NCBI RefSeq assembly: GCF_001425085.1
Contig: NZ_LMDN01000007.1
Coordinates: 1-64,000 of the forward strand
Source of the DNA: Leifsonia sp. Root4
Lineage (GTDB): Bacteria; Actinomycetota; Actinomycetes; Actinomycetales; Microbacteriaceae
Length of the DNA: 64,000 nt
Direction: 5' to 3'
Shown here: in pieces, positions 41,787 to 50,159 of the stretch
Layout of the letters: every line of letters starts with the position of its first letter
Position numbering within the stretch: the first letter of the stretch is position 1
Notes under the pieces: generated by a model
The model's database searches: none
Seen by the model: only the letters and a program-made list of their open reading frames with translations
Told to the model about the DNA's origin: nothing
Program-made: the position numbers and the translations under genes

Positions 41787-41812
41787 AAACCGAGTCGAAC
41801 TCGGGTTTGACA
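41787..41812. promoter_or_regulatory. Inverted repeat and TTGACA upstream of the glycoceramidase-like gene
   Basis: AAACCGAGTCGAACTCGGGTTT (split as AAACCGAG, TCGAA, CTCGGGTTT at 41787-41808) is a near-perfect palindrome that overlaps TTGACA at 41807-41812. Such a site over a -35 box is typical of a repressor operator. No good -10 is seen at the usual distance, and no regulator gene is adjacent. Confidence 0.35.
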
Positions 41813-41877
41813 CGCCGTGCGCGATGCCGCATGCTGTGCTGGCAGCATCGCCCACGCAATTGTCACGATGGAGTGTC

Positions 41878-44211
41878 ATGAAATCGGTTCGCCGTCCCGT
41901 TGTAGCGCTGTCCACCATGGCGATCCTCGTCGCGATCCAGGCGGTCGCAGACCCCACCGGCCTGCTCGCCCTCGTCGGCTGGCCGGGCGCCGCCCTCCGC
42001 GTCGACCTCGGCCTCTGGCCGCTCGCCCCATATGTGGTGTTCGTCCCGGTGCTGCTCGGGGTCACCTGGTGGGCGACGCTCCGGGCCGGTGACCGTTTCT
42101 GGACGCATACGGCCGGTCTCACCCTCGCCGTGCTCCTCGCCCAGGCCGCGGCCTGCCTTGCGATGACATGGGATGTCGCAACCGCCGTCTGGGCCGCCGG
42201 ATTCGTGGCGGCGAAGGCCGTTCCGGCCGCGCTCATCGTCGCCGGGTTCACCCGCTGGTTCGGCGGCGCCCGCGCGCGGTCGACATTCAGTGCGGGGTCG
42301 GTCTGGCCCCCGGCCGTGCTCTTCGCCGGTATTGCACCCCTCGTCGCCGGGCTCTGGTGGACGGGGGCCGCTTACGCACCCGGCATCCCTGTTGCGCGCG
42401 CCGACCACGGTGCCCTCGTCATGATCGTGGCTGTCGCGCTGCTCGCCGGCGCCACCGCACTCTGCCTGCGCTGGATGCGCACACGGGTTCCTGGCGTGCT
42501 GGGCGGCTGGCTGGCCGCACTCATCGCCGGCGGAATCGTCGGACTCGTGCAGGCTGCGGTCGGCTTCGTCGTCGACGGTGGACCGAGCGGTGACGTCTGG
42601 CCGCTGATGGTCGCCTACGTCGCGGTCGCAGACGGGCTCGCCTTCGGCGCCTGCGTCGGATGGGTCGTCGGGCTCGGCGCGCTTGCCACGGATCGAGTGC
42701 TGGCGAGCAGTTCCGCCCGCACGCCGTTGCTCGTCGCCGCCTCGGTCGCCGTGGTCGCGCTGGGTGCCGCACTGCTCGTTCCCGCTTTCGGTGCAGGGTC
42801 CGCCGCCTCGGCATCCTCAGCGGCCCCGGCGGGATTCCTCCGCGCCGACGGCGAGATCATCACGGATGGTAAGGGCAATCAGGTGTTGCTCCGCGGGGTC
42901 AACGTCAACCAGCTCGTCGACTTCTACCAGCCTCAGCCCGATGTCCCCGCGACGCGGCCACTGACCGAGGACGACTACGCCGACATGGCGGAACAGGGCT
43001 TCAACGTCGTGCGCCTGAATCTGTCGTGGTCGGCGCTTGAGCCCGAGCGCGGCACGCTCGATCCCGCGTACGTGGAGCAGATCACGGATGCCGTCGACTG
43101 GGCCAAGCAGCACGGGATCTACACCGTACTCGACATGCACCAGGACTCCTGGTGGAACGGCCCGACGGAGGAGGGAACAGCGTGTAGGCCTGGGACAGAC
43201 CCGATGTGGGGCTACGACGGGGCGCCGGCGTGGGCGACGATCACCGACGGAGCGCCGCGCTGCCAGTTCATGGGACGCGACATCTCCCCCGCCGGCAACC
43301 GCGCGTTCCAGCATTTCTACTTCGACACCGACGGAGTCCAGAGCGCACTCGCGCGCAGCTGGGGCGAGCTCGCCGGAATCTTCGCAGACGAACCGATGGT
43401 CGCCGGATTCGATCTGCTGAACGAGCCCGGTTTCGGGCAGACGGCACCGGTGACGACCTCTCACCAGCTCGGGCGGTTCTACGATCGGGCGATCCAGGAG
43501 ATCCGCGCCGCCGGCGCGCCCCAGATCGTCTTCTTCGAGCCGAGCATCCTCTGGTCTGGGTTGGGCTTCGACTCCGGTCCGACGCCGGGGTTCACCGACG
43601 ACAGCAACATCGTGTTCTCGCCGCACCTGTACGCGGAGTCGATCACGATGGACCGCGACCTCGGCATCCCCCCGATCGTCAGCCTGGAACGCCAGTTCAC
43701 GCTCGCGGAACGCGTCGCGGCGGAGTACGGAGCACCGCTCTGGTCTGGCGAGTACGGATACTGGGGCGAGGACGACGACGTGCTCCAGCGTCTCAACCGC
43801 TATGCGGATGCAGAGGACGCGCACATTCTCGGCAGCGCCTACTGGGTGTGGAAGCAGGCCTGCGGCGACCCGCAGAACGGCATCGGCCCTGTCGGCAACG
43901 CTCTGATGATGCAGGACTGCGCGACGGGCGGCGACGCACCGCCCAAGGCAGACCTGCTGGAGATCCTGAGCCGCGCCTACCCGCGTTTCTCCCCCGGCGT
44001 GCTCACCTCGCTCGACGCCGACGGGGCGCGTGTGGAGTTCGCCGGCACGACGCCGGAGCGCGTGTGTGGGCTTGAGGTCTGGATTCCCGGCACCGTCGAG
44101 CCCGAGCTGGAGACGGCGGGCATCACGGATGTCGAGACGGTCGCTGTGCCGGGCGGTTGGAGCGTGACGGGCTGCGCGGAGGGCGACTACTCACTGGCGA
44201 CCGCCCCGTAG
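41878..44211 (+). CDS. Membrane-fused GH5 endoglycoceramidase-like glycosidase
   Basis: 777 aa from ATG 41878. Residues 1-315 hold about eight or nine hydrophobic helices of a family I do not recognise. Residues 320-777 are a GH5 glycosidase of the endoglycoceramidase type: FLRADGEIITDGKGNQVLLRGVNV, MHQDSWW, acid/base Glu516 in DLLNEPGFG, and the likely nucleophile Glu625 in LWSGEYGYWG. These enzymes release the whole glycan from glycosphingolipids. Known secreted forms carry only a signal peptide; here the enzyme hangs from a polytopic domain and should face outward, if the last helix (LLVAASVAVVALGAALLVPAFG) exits the cell. Target may be a glycolipid of host or self. Confidence 0.85.
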   Translation: MKSVRRPVVALSTMAILVAIQAVADPTGLLALVGWPGAALRVDLGLWPLAPYVVFVPVLLGVTWWATLRAGDRFWTHTAGLTLAVLLAQAAACLAMTWDVATAVWAAGFVAAKAVPAALIVAGFTRWFGGARARSTFSAGSVWPPAVLFAGIAPLVAGLWWTGAAYAPGIPVARADHGALVMIVAVALLAGATALCLRWMRTRVPGVLGGWLAALIAGGIVGLVQAAVGFVVDGGPSGDVWPLMVAYVAVADGLAFGACVGWVVGLGALATDRVLASSSARTPLLVAASVAVVALGAALLVPAFGAGSAASASSAAPAGFLRADGEIITDGKGNQVLLRGVNVNQLVDFYQPQPDVPATRPLTEDDYADMAEQGFNVVRLNLSWSALEPERGTLDPAYVEQITDAVDWAKQHGIYTVLDMHQDSWWNGPTEEGTACRPGTDPMWGYDGAPAWATITDGAPRCQFMGRDISPAGNRAFQHFYFDTDGVQSALARSWGELAGIFADEPMVAGFDLLNEPGFGQTAPVTTSHQLGRFYDRAIQEIRAAGAPQIVFFEPSILWSGLGFDSGPTPGFTDDSNIVFSPHLYAESITMDRDLGIPPIVSLERQFTLAERVAAEYGAPLWSGEYGYWGEDDDVLQRLNRYADAEDAHILGSAYWVWKQACGDPQNGIGPVGNALMMQDCATGGDAPPKADLLEILSRAYPRFSPGVLTSLDADGARVEFAGTTPERVCGLEVWIPGTVEPELETAGITDVETVAVPGGWSVTGCAEGDYSLATAP

Positions 44212-44908
44212 CGCCCGCTGGTTGAGCCTGTCCAACAGCTCCACTGGTTGAGCCTGTCGAAACAGCTCCGCTGGTTGAGCCTGTCGAAACCCACCCGCCG
44301 GACGCGCCTCCCTCCCCACGTTGGCTCGAGGGAGCGCCAGCGACCGAAGCCTCCTCCGCTGGTTGAGCCTGTCGAAACCCACCCATCGGACACGCCTCTC
44401 TCCCCACGCTGGCTCGAGGGAGCGCCAGCGACCGAAGCCCTGACACCCCCGAACACTCCGTTGGTTGAGCTTGTCGAACCCCAAAACTCCGTTGGTTGAG
44501 CTGAGGAACCGCCACCGATGCTGGGACGTCTCGACGCCGGTTTCGATACGGCCGCGGGCGGCCTACTCAACCAGCTGTGTGAGTTTGCTGGCCGTGTAGC
44601 GCGACGCGCAGCGTGAAAGGCGGCCGCCAAACCTCAGGCAATCTCCGGAACCGCAAGCGATGCTGGTGCAGTTTTCGCGGGCCTCGGTCTCGATACGGCC
44701 CAGCTGGCGGCCTACTCGACCAGCGGGGTTGTCGGCCTGGATCTCGATACGGCCGCGGCGGGCGGCTTACTCAACCAGCTGTGTGAGTTTGCTGGCCGTG
44801 TAGCGCGACGCGCAGCGTCGCGAGCAGAGCTGCGCCGATTTCGACAGGCTCAATCAGCGGCGGTCCGCGCCGGGAGCTCGTGCGGGGCCTGCGCCCCGGA
44901 GCCTCCCG
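44212..44908. repeat. Large intergenic repeat island
   Basis: No gene is visible in about 700 bases. It mixes three dispersed families. First, TGGTTGAGC(C/T)TGTCGAAAC-like elements at about 44218, 44243, 44271, 44360, 44461 and, reversed, 44847. Second, TCTCGATACGGCC/GGCCTACTCAACCAG palindromes near 44539, 44688 and 44741. Third, a CAGCGTGAAAGGCGGC...CTCAGGCAATCTC module at 44611-44670, also at 0.63 and 17.3 kb. The segment AACCAGCTGTGTGAGTTTGC and its following 27 bases occurs twice (44569 and 44773). The structure suggests repeated insertion and local duplication of palindromic units. Confidence 0.8.
44269..44439 (+). repeat. 83-bp direct tandem repeat
   Basis: 44269-44351 and 44357-44439 agree with about six mismatches. 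Each copy runs from CGCTGGTTGAGCCTGTCGAA to GAGCGCCAGCGACCGAAGCC. The latter end occurs in reverse orientation at 1151-1180 in the first island. Confidence 0.85.
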
Positions 44909-44914
44909 TAGAAT
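44909..44914 (+). promoter_or_regulatory. Candidate -10 box of the ABC-F gene
   Basis: TAGAAT, about 46 nt before ATG 44961, which has its own AAGGAG site. A GC hairpin (CGGGGC/GCCCCG) lies immediately upstream. Confidence 0.45.
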
Positions 44915-44960
44915 TCACCGTTGGCCCGTGAACGCACGAGCGCAGGGGCGAAGGAGAACA

Positions 44961-46553
44961 ATGAGCCTGATCAGGTTGCACGACGTCGAGGTCCGCTTCG
45001 AGAACACGCAGATTCTGCGCGAGGCCTTCCTCCGCCTCGAGGCCGGCGACCGCATCGGGCTGATCGGCAAGAACGGCTCGGGCAAGTCAACGATCCTCAA
45101 GCTGATCCTCGAACAGGTGACCCCGGATTCCGGCACCGTCACACTCGAGCAAGGCACCAGAATCGGGTACTTCTCGCAGTTCTCCGAGCTCGACGGAAGC
45201 TCGACGATCCTCGAGGTGCTCGACGAGCTGTTCGCACACGTCAAGCTTGTCGAAGCGGAACTCGCCGGCATCGACGCCGACATCGCCGCCGGACCGTCCG
45301 CCGAGGAGCTGGACCGGCTGATCCACCGCCAGGCCGAACTGTTCGAACAGATGGACCACATCGACGGTTGGGACTACAGCCGCCACATCGACACGGCACT
45401 CAGCACGCTCGGCTTCTCCGAGGCACATCGCAACAGCCCGATCGACCAGCTCTCCGGCGGTTGGCGCAACCGCGCGGCGCTGGCCAAGCTCCTGCTCGAG
45501 CGTCCAGACGTGCTGCTGCTCGACGAGCCGACCAACTACCTCGACGTCGCGGGTGTCGAGTGGCTCGAGGCCTGGTTCCGCGACTTCCGCGGTGCCGCGA
45601 TCATCGTCTCGCACGACCGCCGCTTCCTTGACTCCGTCGTGACCCGCATCATCGAACTCGAGAACTTCCACCTGCACGAGTACCCGGGCAACTTCGGCGA
45701 GTACATCGTGCAGAAGCAGTTCCGGTTGAAGACGCTGCAGGCCCAGTTCGTGCACGAGTCGGAGCTACTCGCCTTCGAGTCGGAGGGCATCGCCGACCGT
45801 CGCGAGGCTGCAAAGGCCGCCAACCGCAAGCTCGGCACCCAGCTGGCCACGATCAAGAAGTCCCGCGCGCCGCGCCCCGTCGACGAGATCATCACCGAGA
45901 TCTACCGTTCGCTGCACGTGAAAGACGTGCTCTGCCGCGTGGAATCGATCGGCAAGGCCTACGGCGAGAAGCAGCTCTTCGACGACCTCAGCTTCGAGAT
46001 CCGCCGCGGCAATCGCTTCGTGGTGCTCGGCGCGAACGGCAGCGGCAAGTCGACGCTCCTCAAGGTCCTCACCGGCGAGGAGCGCCCGGACACGGGGAAG
46101 GTGAACTGGGCCGGCGGCGTCGGCGTCGTCTCTTACAACCACATGCTTGACGAGCTGGATGACGACGACACGGTCACCCACGCCGTCAACGCCCTCCCGG
46201 GCAGCCTCGCCTTCTCGGCGACCCGCAAGTCGGTCAACCGGTTCCTCGCGATGTTCCAGTTCTCAGAGGCCGACCTCAAGCAGAAGATCGGCAACCTCTC
46301 CGGCGGCCAGCGGGCGCGCGTCGCCATGGCGCAGTGCCTGCTCTCCGGCGCATCCGTGCTGCTGTTGGACGAACCGACGAACCACCTGGACATGTCGAGC
46401 ACGCAGGTGATGGAGCGCGCGTTGCTGCACTTCCCCGGCGCCATCGTCACCGTCAGCCACGACCGCTTCTTCAGTGAGAAGGTCGCGAACCGCTACCTGG
46501 TGTTCGGAACCGACGCCTCTGCCCCCGGTGCGATCGCGGTGCGCGCGGCCTGA
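44961..46553 (+). CDS. ABC-F family ATPase
   Basis: 530 aa from ATG 44961, AAGGAG 4 nt upstream. Two ABC domains: Walker A GKNGSGKST near 37 and GANGSGKST near 350, signatures LSGGWRNR and LSGGQRAR, HDRRFLDSV and HDRFFSEKV switch motifs. The linker is shorter than in EttA and there is no membrane domain, so it is a soluble ribosome-acting ABC-F protein. The subtype (Uup/YbiT-like or antibiotic protection) cannot be set from sequence alone. Its 3' end overlaps the convergent ccdA-like gene by 61 bp. Confidence 0.9.
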   Translation: MSLIRLHDVEVRFENTQILREAFLRLEAGDRIGLIGKNGSGKSTILKLILEQVTPDSGTVTLEQGTRIGYFSQFSELDGSSTILEVLDELFAHVKLVEAELAGIDADIAAGPSAEELDRLIHRQAELFEQMDHIDGWDYSRHIDTALSTLGFSEAHRNSPIDQLSGGWRNRAALAKLLLERPDVLLLDEPTNYLDVAGVEWLEAWFRDFRGAAIIVSHDRRFLDSVVTRIIELENFHLHEYPGNFGEYIVQKQFRLKTLQAQFVHESELLAFESEGIADRREAAKAANRKLGTQLATIKKSRAPRPVDEIITEIYRSLHVKDVLCRVESIGKAYGEKQLFDDLSFEIRRGNRFVVLGANGSGKSTLLKVLTGEERPDTGKVNWAGGVGVVSYNHMLDELDDDDTVTHAVNALPGSLAFSATRKSVNRFLAMFQFSEADLKQKIGNLSGGQRARVAMAQCLLSGASVLLLDEPTNHLDMSSTQVMERALLHFPGAIVTVSHDRFFSEKVANRYLVFGTDASAPGAIAVRAA

Positions 46554-47353
46554 CGCCGCCGCCGGATCACGGCGACACCGCCCGCGACGCAGGCAAGAAC
46601 CAGCACGGCGATCATGACGACGAGGTTCGGCACGCTGGCACCGGCCTCGGCGACCCAGGACTCCAGGGCGAAGAGCGTGCTCGTCGGCAGCCCGGCGCCG
46701 ACGCCGTCGGAGCCGATGACGAGCAGGAAGATGCCGAGCCCGAGCGAGAGCGCTCCGGAGACGATGGCGTGCCAGCTGTTCGTCCAGCGCCCGATGTGCA
46801 CGAGGCGCGGGCGCAGCCAGGCCGTGCGACCGCGCTGAATGCGCTTCCAGGCCAGCGCCAGCACGAGTAGCGGCAGCGTCATCCCGAGTGCGTAGATGGC
46901 CAACAGGATGCCGCCATAGACGGGATTCGCCCCGACCGCGGCGATCGTCAAAACCGAGCCGAGGATGGGGCCGGTGCAGACCCCGGCCACGCCGTAGGCG
47001 GCGCCGAGGAGGTAGACGGCGATGCTGCTGCCCGCATCCTTCGACTCCCGCCGCCCGATGGTCGGCAACTGGATGCCGAGGATCTGCACGATGCCGAGCG
47101 CGATCACGACGAGCGCGGCGATGGTCACGAGCAGCCCTTGGTTGGCCAGCAGGAAGGCGCCGACCGCCCCGGCGAGAACGCCGAGCGGCACGAGGGTGGT
47201 CACGAGGCCGAGGTAGAAGAGCCCGGTGCGCGCGACCAGCGTGGCCGGATCGCTGAACGCGTACGCGAAGAATGCGGGGAGCAGCATCACCGAACAGGGG
47301 CTGAGCAGGCTGAGCACTCCGCCGAGGAGTGCGCCGAGGTAGCCGATGTCCAT
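46493..47353 (-). CDS. CcdA/DsbD-type thiol-transfer membrane protein
   Basis: 286 aa. The first helix has LLSPCSVMLLPAFFAYAF and the fourth has AYGVAGVCTGPILGSV, giving the pair of membrane cysteines that pass electrons from thioredoxin outward. About seven helices. The start ATG (47353-47351) overlaps the stop of the DsbA-like gene by one base, so both are translated together. A Pro-Cys motif in each half is diagnostic. The C-terminus is read across the end of the ABC-F gene. Confidence 0.9.
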   Translation of the reverse strand: MDIGYLGALLGGVLSLLSPCSVMLLPAFFAYAFSDPATLVARTGLFYLGLVTTLVPLGVLAGAVGAFLLANQGLLVTIAALVVIALGIVQILGIQLPTIGRRESKDAGSSIAVYLLGAAYGVAGVCTGPILGSVLTIAAVGANPVYGGILLAIYALGMTLPLLVLALAWKRIQRGRTAWLRPRLVHIGRWTNSWHAIVSGALSLGLGIFLLVIGSDGVGAGLPTSTLFALESWVAEAGASVPNLVVMIAVLVLACVAGGVAVIRRRRQAARTAIAPGAEASVPNTR

Positions 47354-48096
47354 CAGTGACCCGCCGCTGCGAGCTCCTGGTCGATCACGTCGCGGAACGC
47401 GCTGAGCGGCTGCGCGCCGCGCACGGGGGTGTCGCCGACGATGAAGGTCGGCGTGCTGCTCACGCCGATCGCCGTTGACTCCTGCGCCTCGCGGACGACG
47501 CGCTGCGCGTGCGCCGGGTCGTCGAGCGCGACGGTGAAGGCGTCGACGTCGAGCCCCGGAACGGCGGCGGCGATGCCGAGCAGCGCGTCGCGGTTCCACT
47601 CGGTCTTGCCGGTCGGCGATGTCGCGTAGAGCGCTTCGGCATACTCCCAGAACATGCCCTGCGCGCCGGCTGCGTGTGCGGCGATCGCAGCATCGGGCGA
47701 GGTCTCCCCCAACACGGGGGCGTCGCGCCATTCGATGCGCACGAGGCCGGCATCGACGTACTCCGTCATCAGCGTCGGCAGCACCTCGTTGGCGAAGACG
47801 GAACAGTAGGCGCAGCGGAAGTCGGCGTATTCGATGAGCACGACCGGCGCATCGACGGACCCCTTGGCCGCGGTGTCTGCCGGGTCACGCCGGGCGAGCT
47901 GGGAGAGCTGCGGCGCATCGCTGGCCTGGCCAGTGGCGGGCGCCGATGCGGTGGGCGCGGGGGCCGCGCCGGGCGCCGACTGGTTCTGGGCGATGACGCC
48001 GATGATCGCGACAATGACGATGACGACGCCAGCCAGGATGCCGGTGATCCAGAGTCGGGTGGAGCGCTGTCGATTGTGAACCGATTGTGATGCCAA
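47353..48096 (-). CDS. Exported DsbA-like thiol-disulfide protein
   Basis: 247 aa, TTG start at 48096. One N-terminal membrane anchor (LWITGILAGVVIVIVAIIGVIAQ), a Pro/Ala-rich linker, then a thioredoxin fold with active site FRCAYC and cis-Pro region VSSTPTFIVGD, as in DSBA/thioredoxin_4 proteins. It oxidises or isomerises disulfides outside the membrane and is probably kept reduced by the CcdA-like partner encoded next. The start codon lacks a strong ribosome site, so the exact N-terminus is uncertain. Confidence 0.88.
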   Translation of the reverse strand: MASQSVHNRQRSTRLWITGILAGVVIVIVAIIGVIAQNQSAPGAAPAPTASAPATGQASDAPQLSQLARRDPADTAAKGSVDAPVVLIEYADFRCAYCSVFANEVLPTLMTEYVDAGLVRIEWRDAPVLGETSPDAAIAAHAAGAQGMFWEYAEALYATSPTGKTEWNRDALLGIAAAVPGLDVDAFTVALDDPAHAQRVVREAQESTAIGVSSTPTFIVGDTPVRGAQPLSAFRDVIDQELAAAGH

Positions 48097-48208
48097 AACT
48101 GTTGTGTCTCCAAGACCTTGACCGACTGGTCCACGTAGAGTACAACATGTATCCAAGAGCCATGCCCAGAAAAGTGTGCAGGGCGACGCGTGCACAGGAA
48201 AGCGAGAA

Positions 48209-48850
48209 ATGGTCGACTCCCCCAGCGCCGCCGAGCGCGTGCACACGGCCATTCGCGCCGGGATCATGAGCGGCTTCTACGCGCCGGGAAGCATGCTCAG
48301 CGAGGCCGAACTCGCCGCGGCCCACGGCGTGAGCCGCACGCCGGTGCGCGCCGCACTGTCGCGGCTCCAAGAGGAAGAGTGGGTGATCGTCTACCCCAAG
48401 CGCGGAGTACTCGTGCGCGAACTCAGCGCACAGGAGGCCTACGACTTCGCCGACGCCAGGCACCTGCTGGAGAGCAGCTGTGTTCAGCGGACGCGTCCGG
48501 CGGATCGCGCACTCCTCGCCGACAGACTCAGCGCGCTGCTCGACGCCCAGGAGAAGGCGATCGCGGCTCGCGCGCTGCCCGAGCTGATCGAACTCATGTT
48601 GGCCTTCCACCGCGGCTTCGTCGAGGCCGCAGGCAATGAGACGCTGCTCGAACTCTACGACCGCCTGAACGCCAGGCACGCGATGATGATGATTCAACGC
48701 CGGGAGGCTTTCTTCGCACGCTCGGACGCGGTGATGGCCGAGCACAGGTCGCTCATCGCCGAGCTGCGCACTGGCGATTGGGTGGCGTTCACGGCGACGC
48801 TGCGCACTCACATGATCGATGCCGATTCCCTGCAGCCCGGCATCGGCTGA
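48209..48850 (+). CDS. GntR-family regulator, FCD type
   Basis: 213 aa from ATG 48209 (an ATG at 48176 is possible). Winged helix: ERVHTAIRAGIMSGFYAPGSMLSEAELAAAHGVSRTPVRAALSRLQEEEWV. The C-terminal helical FCD domain keeps likely metal ligands (DARHLLE, FHRGFVEAAG, HRSLI, HMIDA). The first ten residues overlap a TACA-ACA-TGTA palindrome region (48141-48151) shared with the divergent dsbA promoter. The target genes and ligand are unknown; the thiol pair is the nearest candidate. Confidence 0.88.
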   Translation: MVDSPSAAERVHTAIRAGIMSGFYAPGSMLSEAELAAAHGVSRTPVRAALSRLQEEEWVIVYPKRGVLVRELSAQEAYDFADARHLLESSCVQRTRPADRALLADRLSALLDAQEKAIAARALPELIELMLAFHRGFVEAAGNETLLELYDRLNARHAMMMIQRREAFFARSDAVMAEHRSLIAELRTGDWVAFTATLRTHMIDADSLQPGIG

Positions 48851-48893
48851 CGAGCAGACGGCGCGCGCTGCGCGGCATCCGATCGCGCCCACG

Positions 48894-48899
48894 TAGCCT
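48894..48899 (+). promoter_or_regulatory. -10 box for leaderless DacC-like transcript
   Basis: TAGCCT ends 6 nt before ATG 48906; no ribosome site. Confidence 0.45.
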
Positions 48900-48905
48900 G
48901 TAACC

Positions 48906-50159
48906 ATGGCGACATTCCGGGTTGGGCGATTCTTCGGCGTTCTGGCTGGAGCGGTGGTGATTCTCGCCGTCGGCGTCTACGCACCGGCGACTCTGCTCGG
49001 CCCGTTGCCCGCGGCGTCGGCGACGGCGGCCGACTCGCTCCCCGCATCGGATGCCGCCGGGCCCGTGCTCGGCGAGAACGGCGCCAGCGCCGTCATTCTG
49101 AGCGGCGACACCGTGCCTTTCGCCCTCGGCGGCTCGACCGACGCCCTGCCGATGGCCTCGATCACGAAGCTCGTCACGGCGCTCGTCGTGCTCGATGCGA
49201 AGCCGATCGAGCCGGGCGCGGCCGGCGAGACCCGCGTCATCGGCACGGACGACTACCAGGATTACATCGATTACAGTCGCGACGGCGCCCGCACGGTTGT
49301 GGTGTTCCCGAACGAGAAGTGGACGCAGCGCGAGATGCTGCAGGCTCTCGTGCTCGGCTCCAGCAACAACCACGCCGACACGCTCGCCCGCTGGGCGTTC
49401 GGCAGCGTCGATGACTACCTCGCCGCGGCATCCTCCTGGCTCGCGGAGCAGGGCCTGGACGGCATCAGCGTCGCCGACACGAACGGGCTCTCCCCCGACA
49501 GCCGCGGCACCGCAGCCGACGTGGCCCGCCTGGCCGCACTCGTGCAGGCGGAGCCGGCGATCGCCGAGATCCTGGCGAATCCGCCGTCGGCGCTCGTGAA
49601 CAATCGCGGTGTGACGAACACCACGGCGTATCTGGAAGACGAAGGCGTCACCGGAATCTCACGCAGCTACACCGATGAGGCCGGCGTCTGTCTGCTCCTC
49701 ACGGCAAGCGTCGCCGCCCCGGAGGGGTCAGCGGAGACGGAGCCGCTGACGTTCTCGGCGGTCTACCTCGGCTCGCCCGACTACGACACCCTCGAGGCCG
49801 ATGTGCGCGCGCTCATGGCCAGCGCCGCAGCGGGCGCCGGCACCGTTCCGCTGATCGAGAAGGGTGCAGCGTACGCGGCGATCAGCACGCCGTGGGGCGC
49901 GACAGCATCCGCCGTCGCCATCACGCCGCAGGAGCGCAGGGCCTGGGCAGCGCGCGATGCCAGCATCGACGTGCAGCTCGATGACTTCAGCACCGGTTCG
50001 GCCGGCGCGATCGTCGGCAGCGTCACGGTGGCGACCCCGGGCGGTGAGCATCGCTCGCGGTTGCAGCTGGATCGCGCGATCACCGACCCCGGTGCACTCT
50101 GGCGCCTGACGAACCCGGTGCCCGTGATCGGCACGCTGCTCGCCTCAATGCGGGAGTAA
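48906..50159 (+). CDS. DacC-like D-alanyl-D-alanine carboxypeptidase with degenerate KTG motif
   Basis: 417 aa serine-type PBP relative with an N-terminal membrane anchor (FFGVLAGAVVILAVGVYAPATLL). The catalytic motif SITK is at 85-88 (Ser85, Lys88) and the SxN motif SNN at 153-155. The third motif, expected as K-T-G in GIKTGYTDEAG, reads GISRSYTDEAG at 250-260: Ser252-Arg253-Ser254. Lys and Gly are lost although the flanks are conserved. It may be a non-catalytic peptidoglycan-binding or regulatory protein, or keep a weak activity through Arg253. Its 3' end overlaps the convergent kinase gene by 15 bp. Confidence 0.85.
   Translation: MATFRVGRFFGVLAGAVVILAVGVYAPATLLGPLPAASATAADSLPASDAAGPVLGENGASAVILSGDTVPFALGGSTDALPMASITKLVTALVVLDAKPIEPGAAGETRVIGTDDYQDYIDYSRDGARTVVVFPNEKWTQREMLQALVLGSSNNHADTLARWAFGSVDDYLAAASSWLAEQGLDGISVADTNGLSPDSRGTAADVARLAALVQAEPAIAEILANPPSALVNNRGVTNTTAYLEDEGVTGISRSYTDEAGVCLLLTASVAAPEGSAETEPLTFSAVYLGSPDYDTLEADVRALMASAAAGAGTVPLIEKGAAYAAISTPWGATASAVAITPQERRAWAARDASIDVQLDDFSTGSAGAIVGSVTVATPGGEHRSRLQLDRAITDPGALWRLTNPVPVIGTLLASMRE

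Noticed and set aside
44212-44908. Possible CRISPR array or transposon.
   Set aside because: Repeats vary in spacing and orientation, and no transposase, terminal inverted repeats with target duplication or cas genes are visible.
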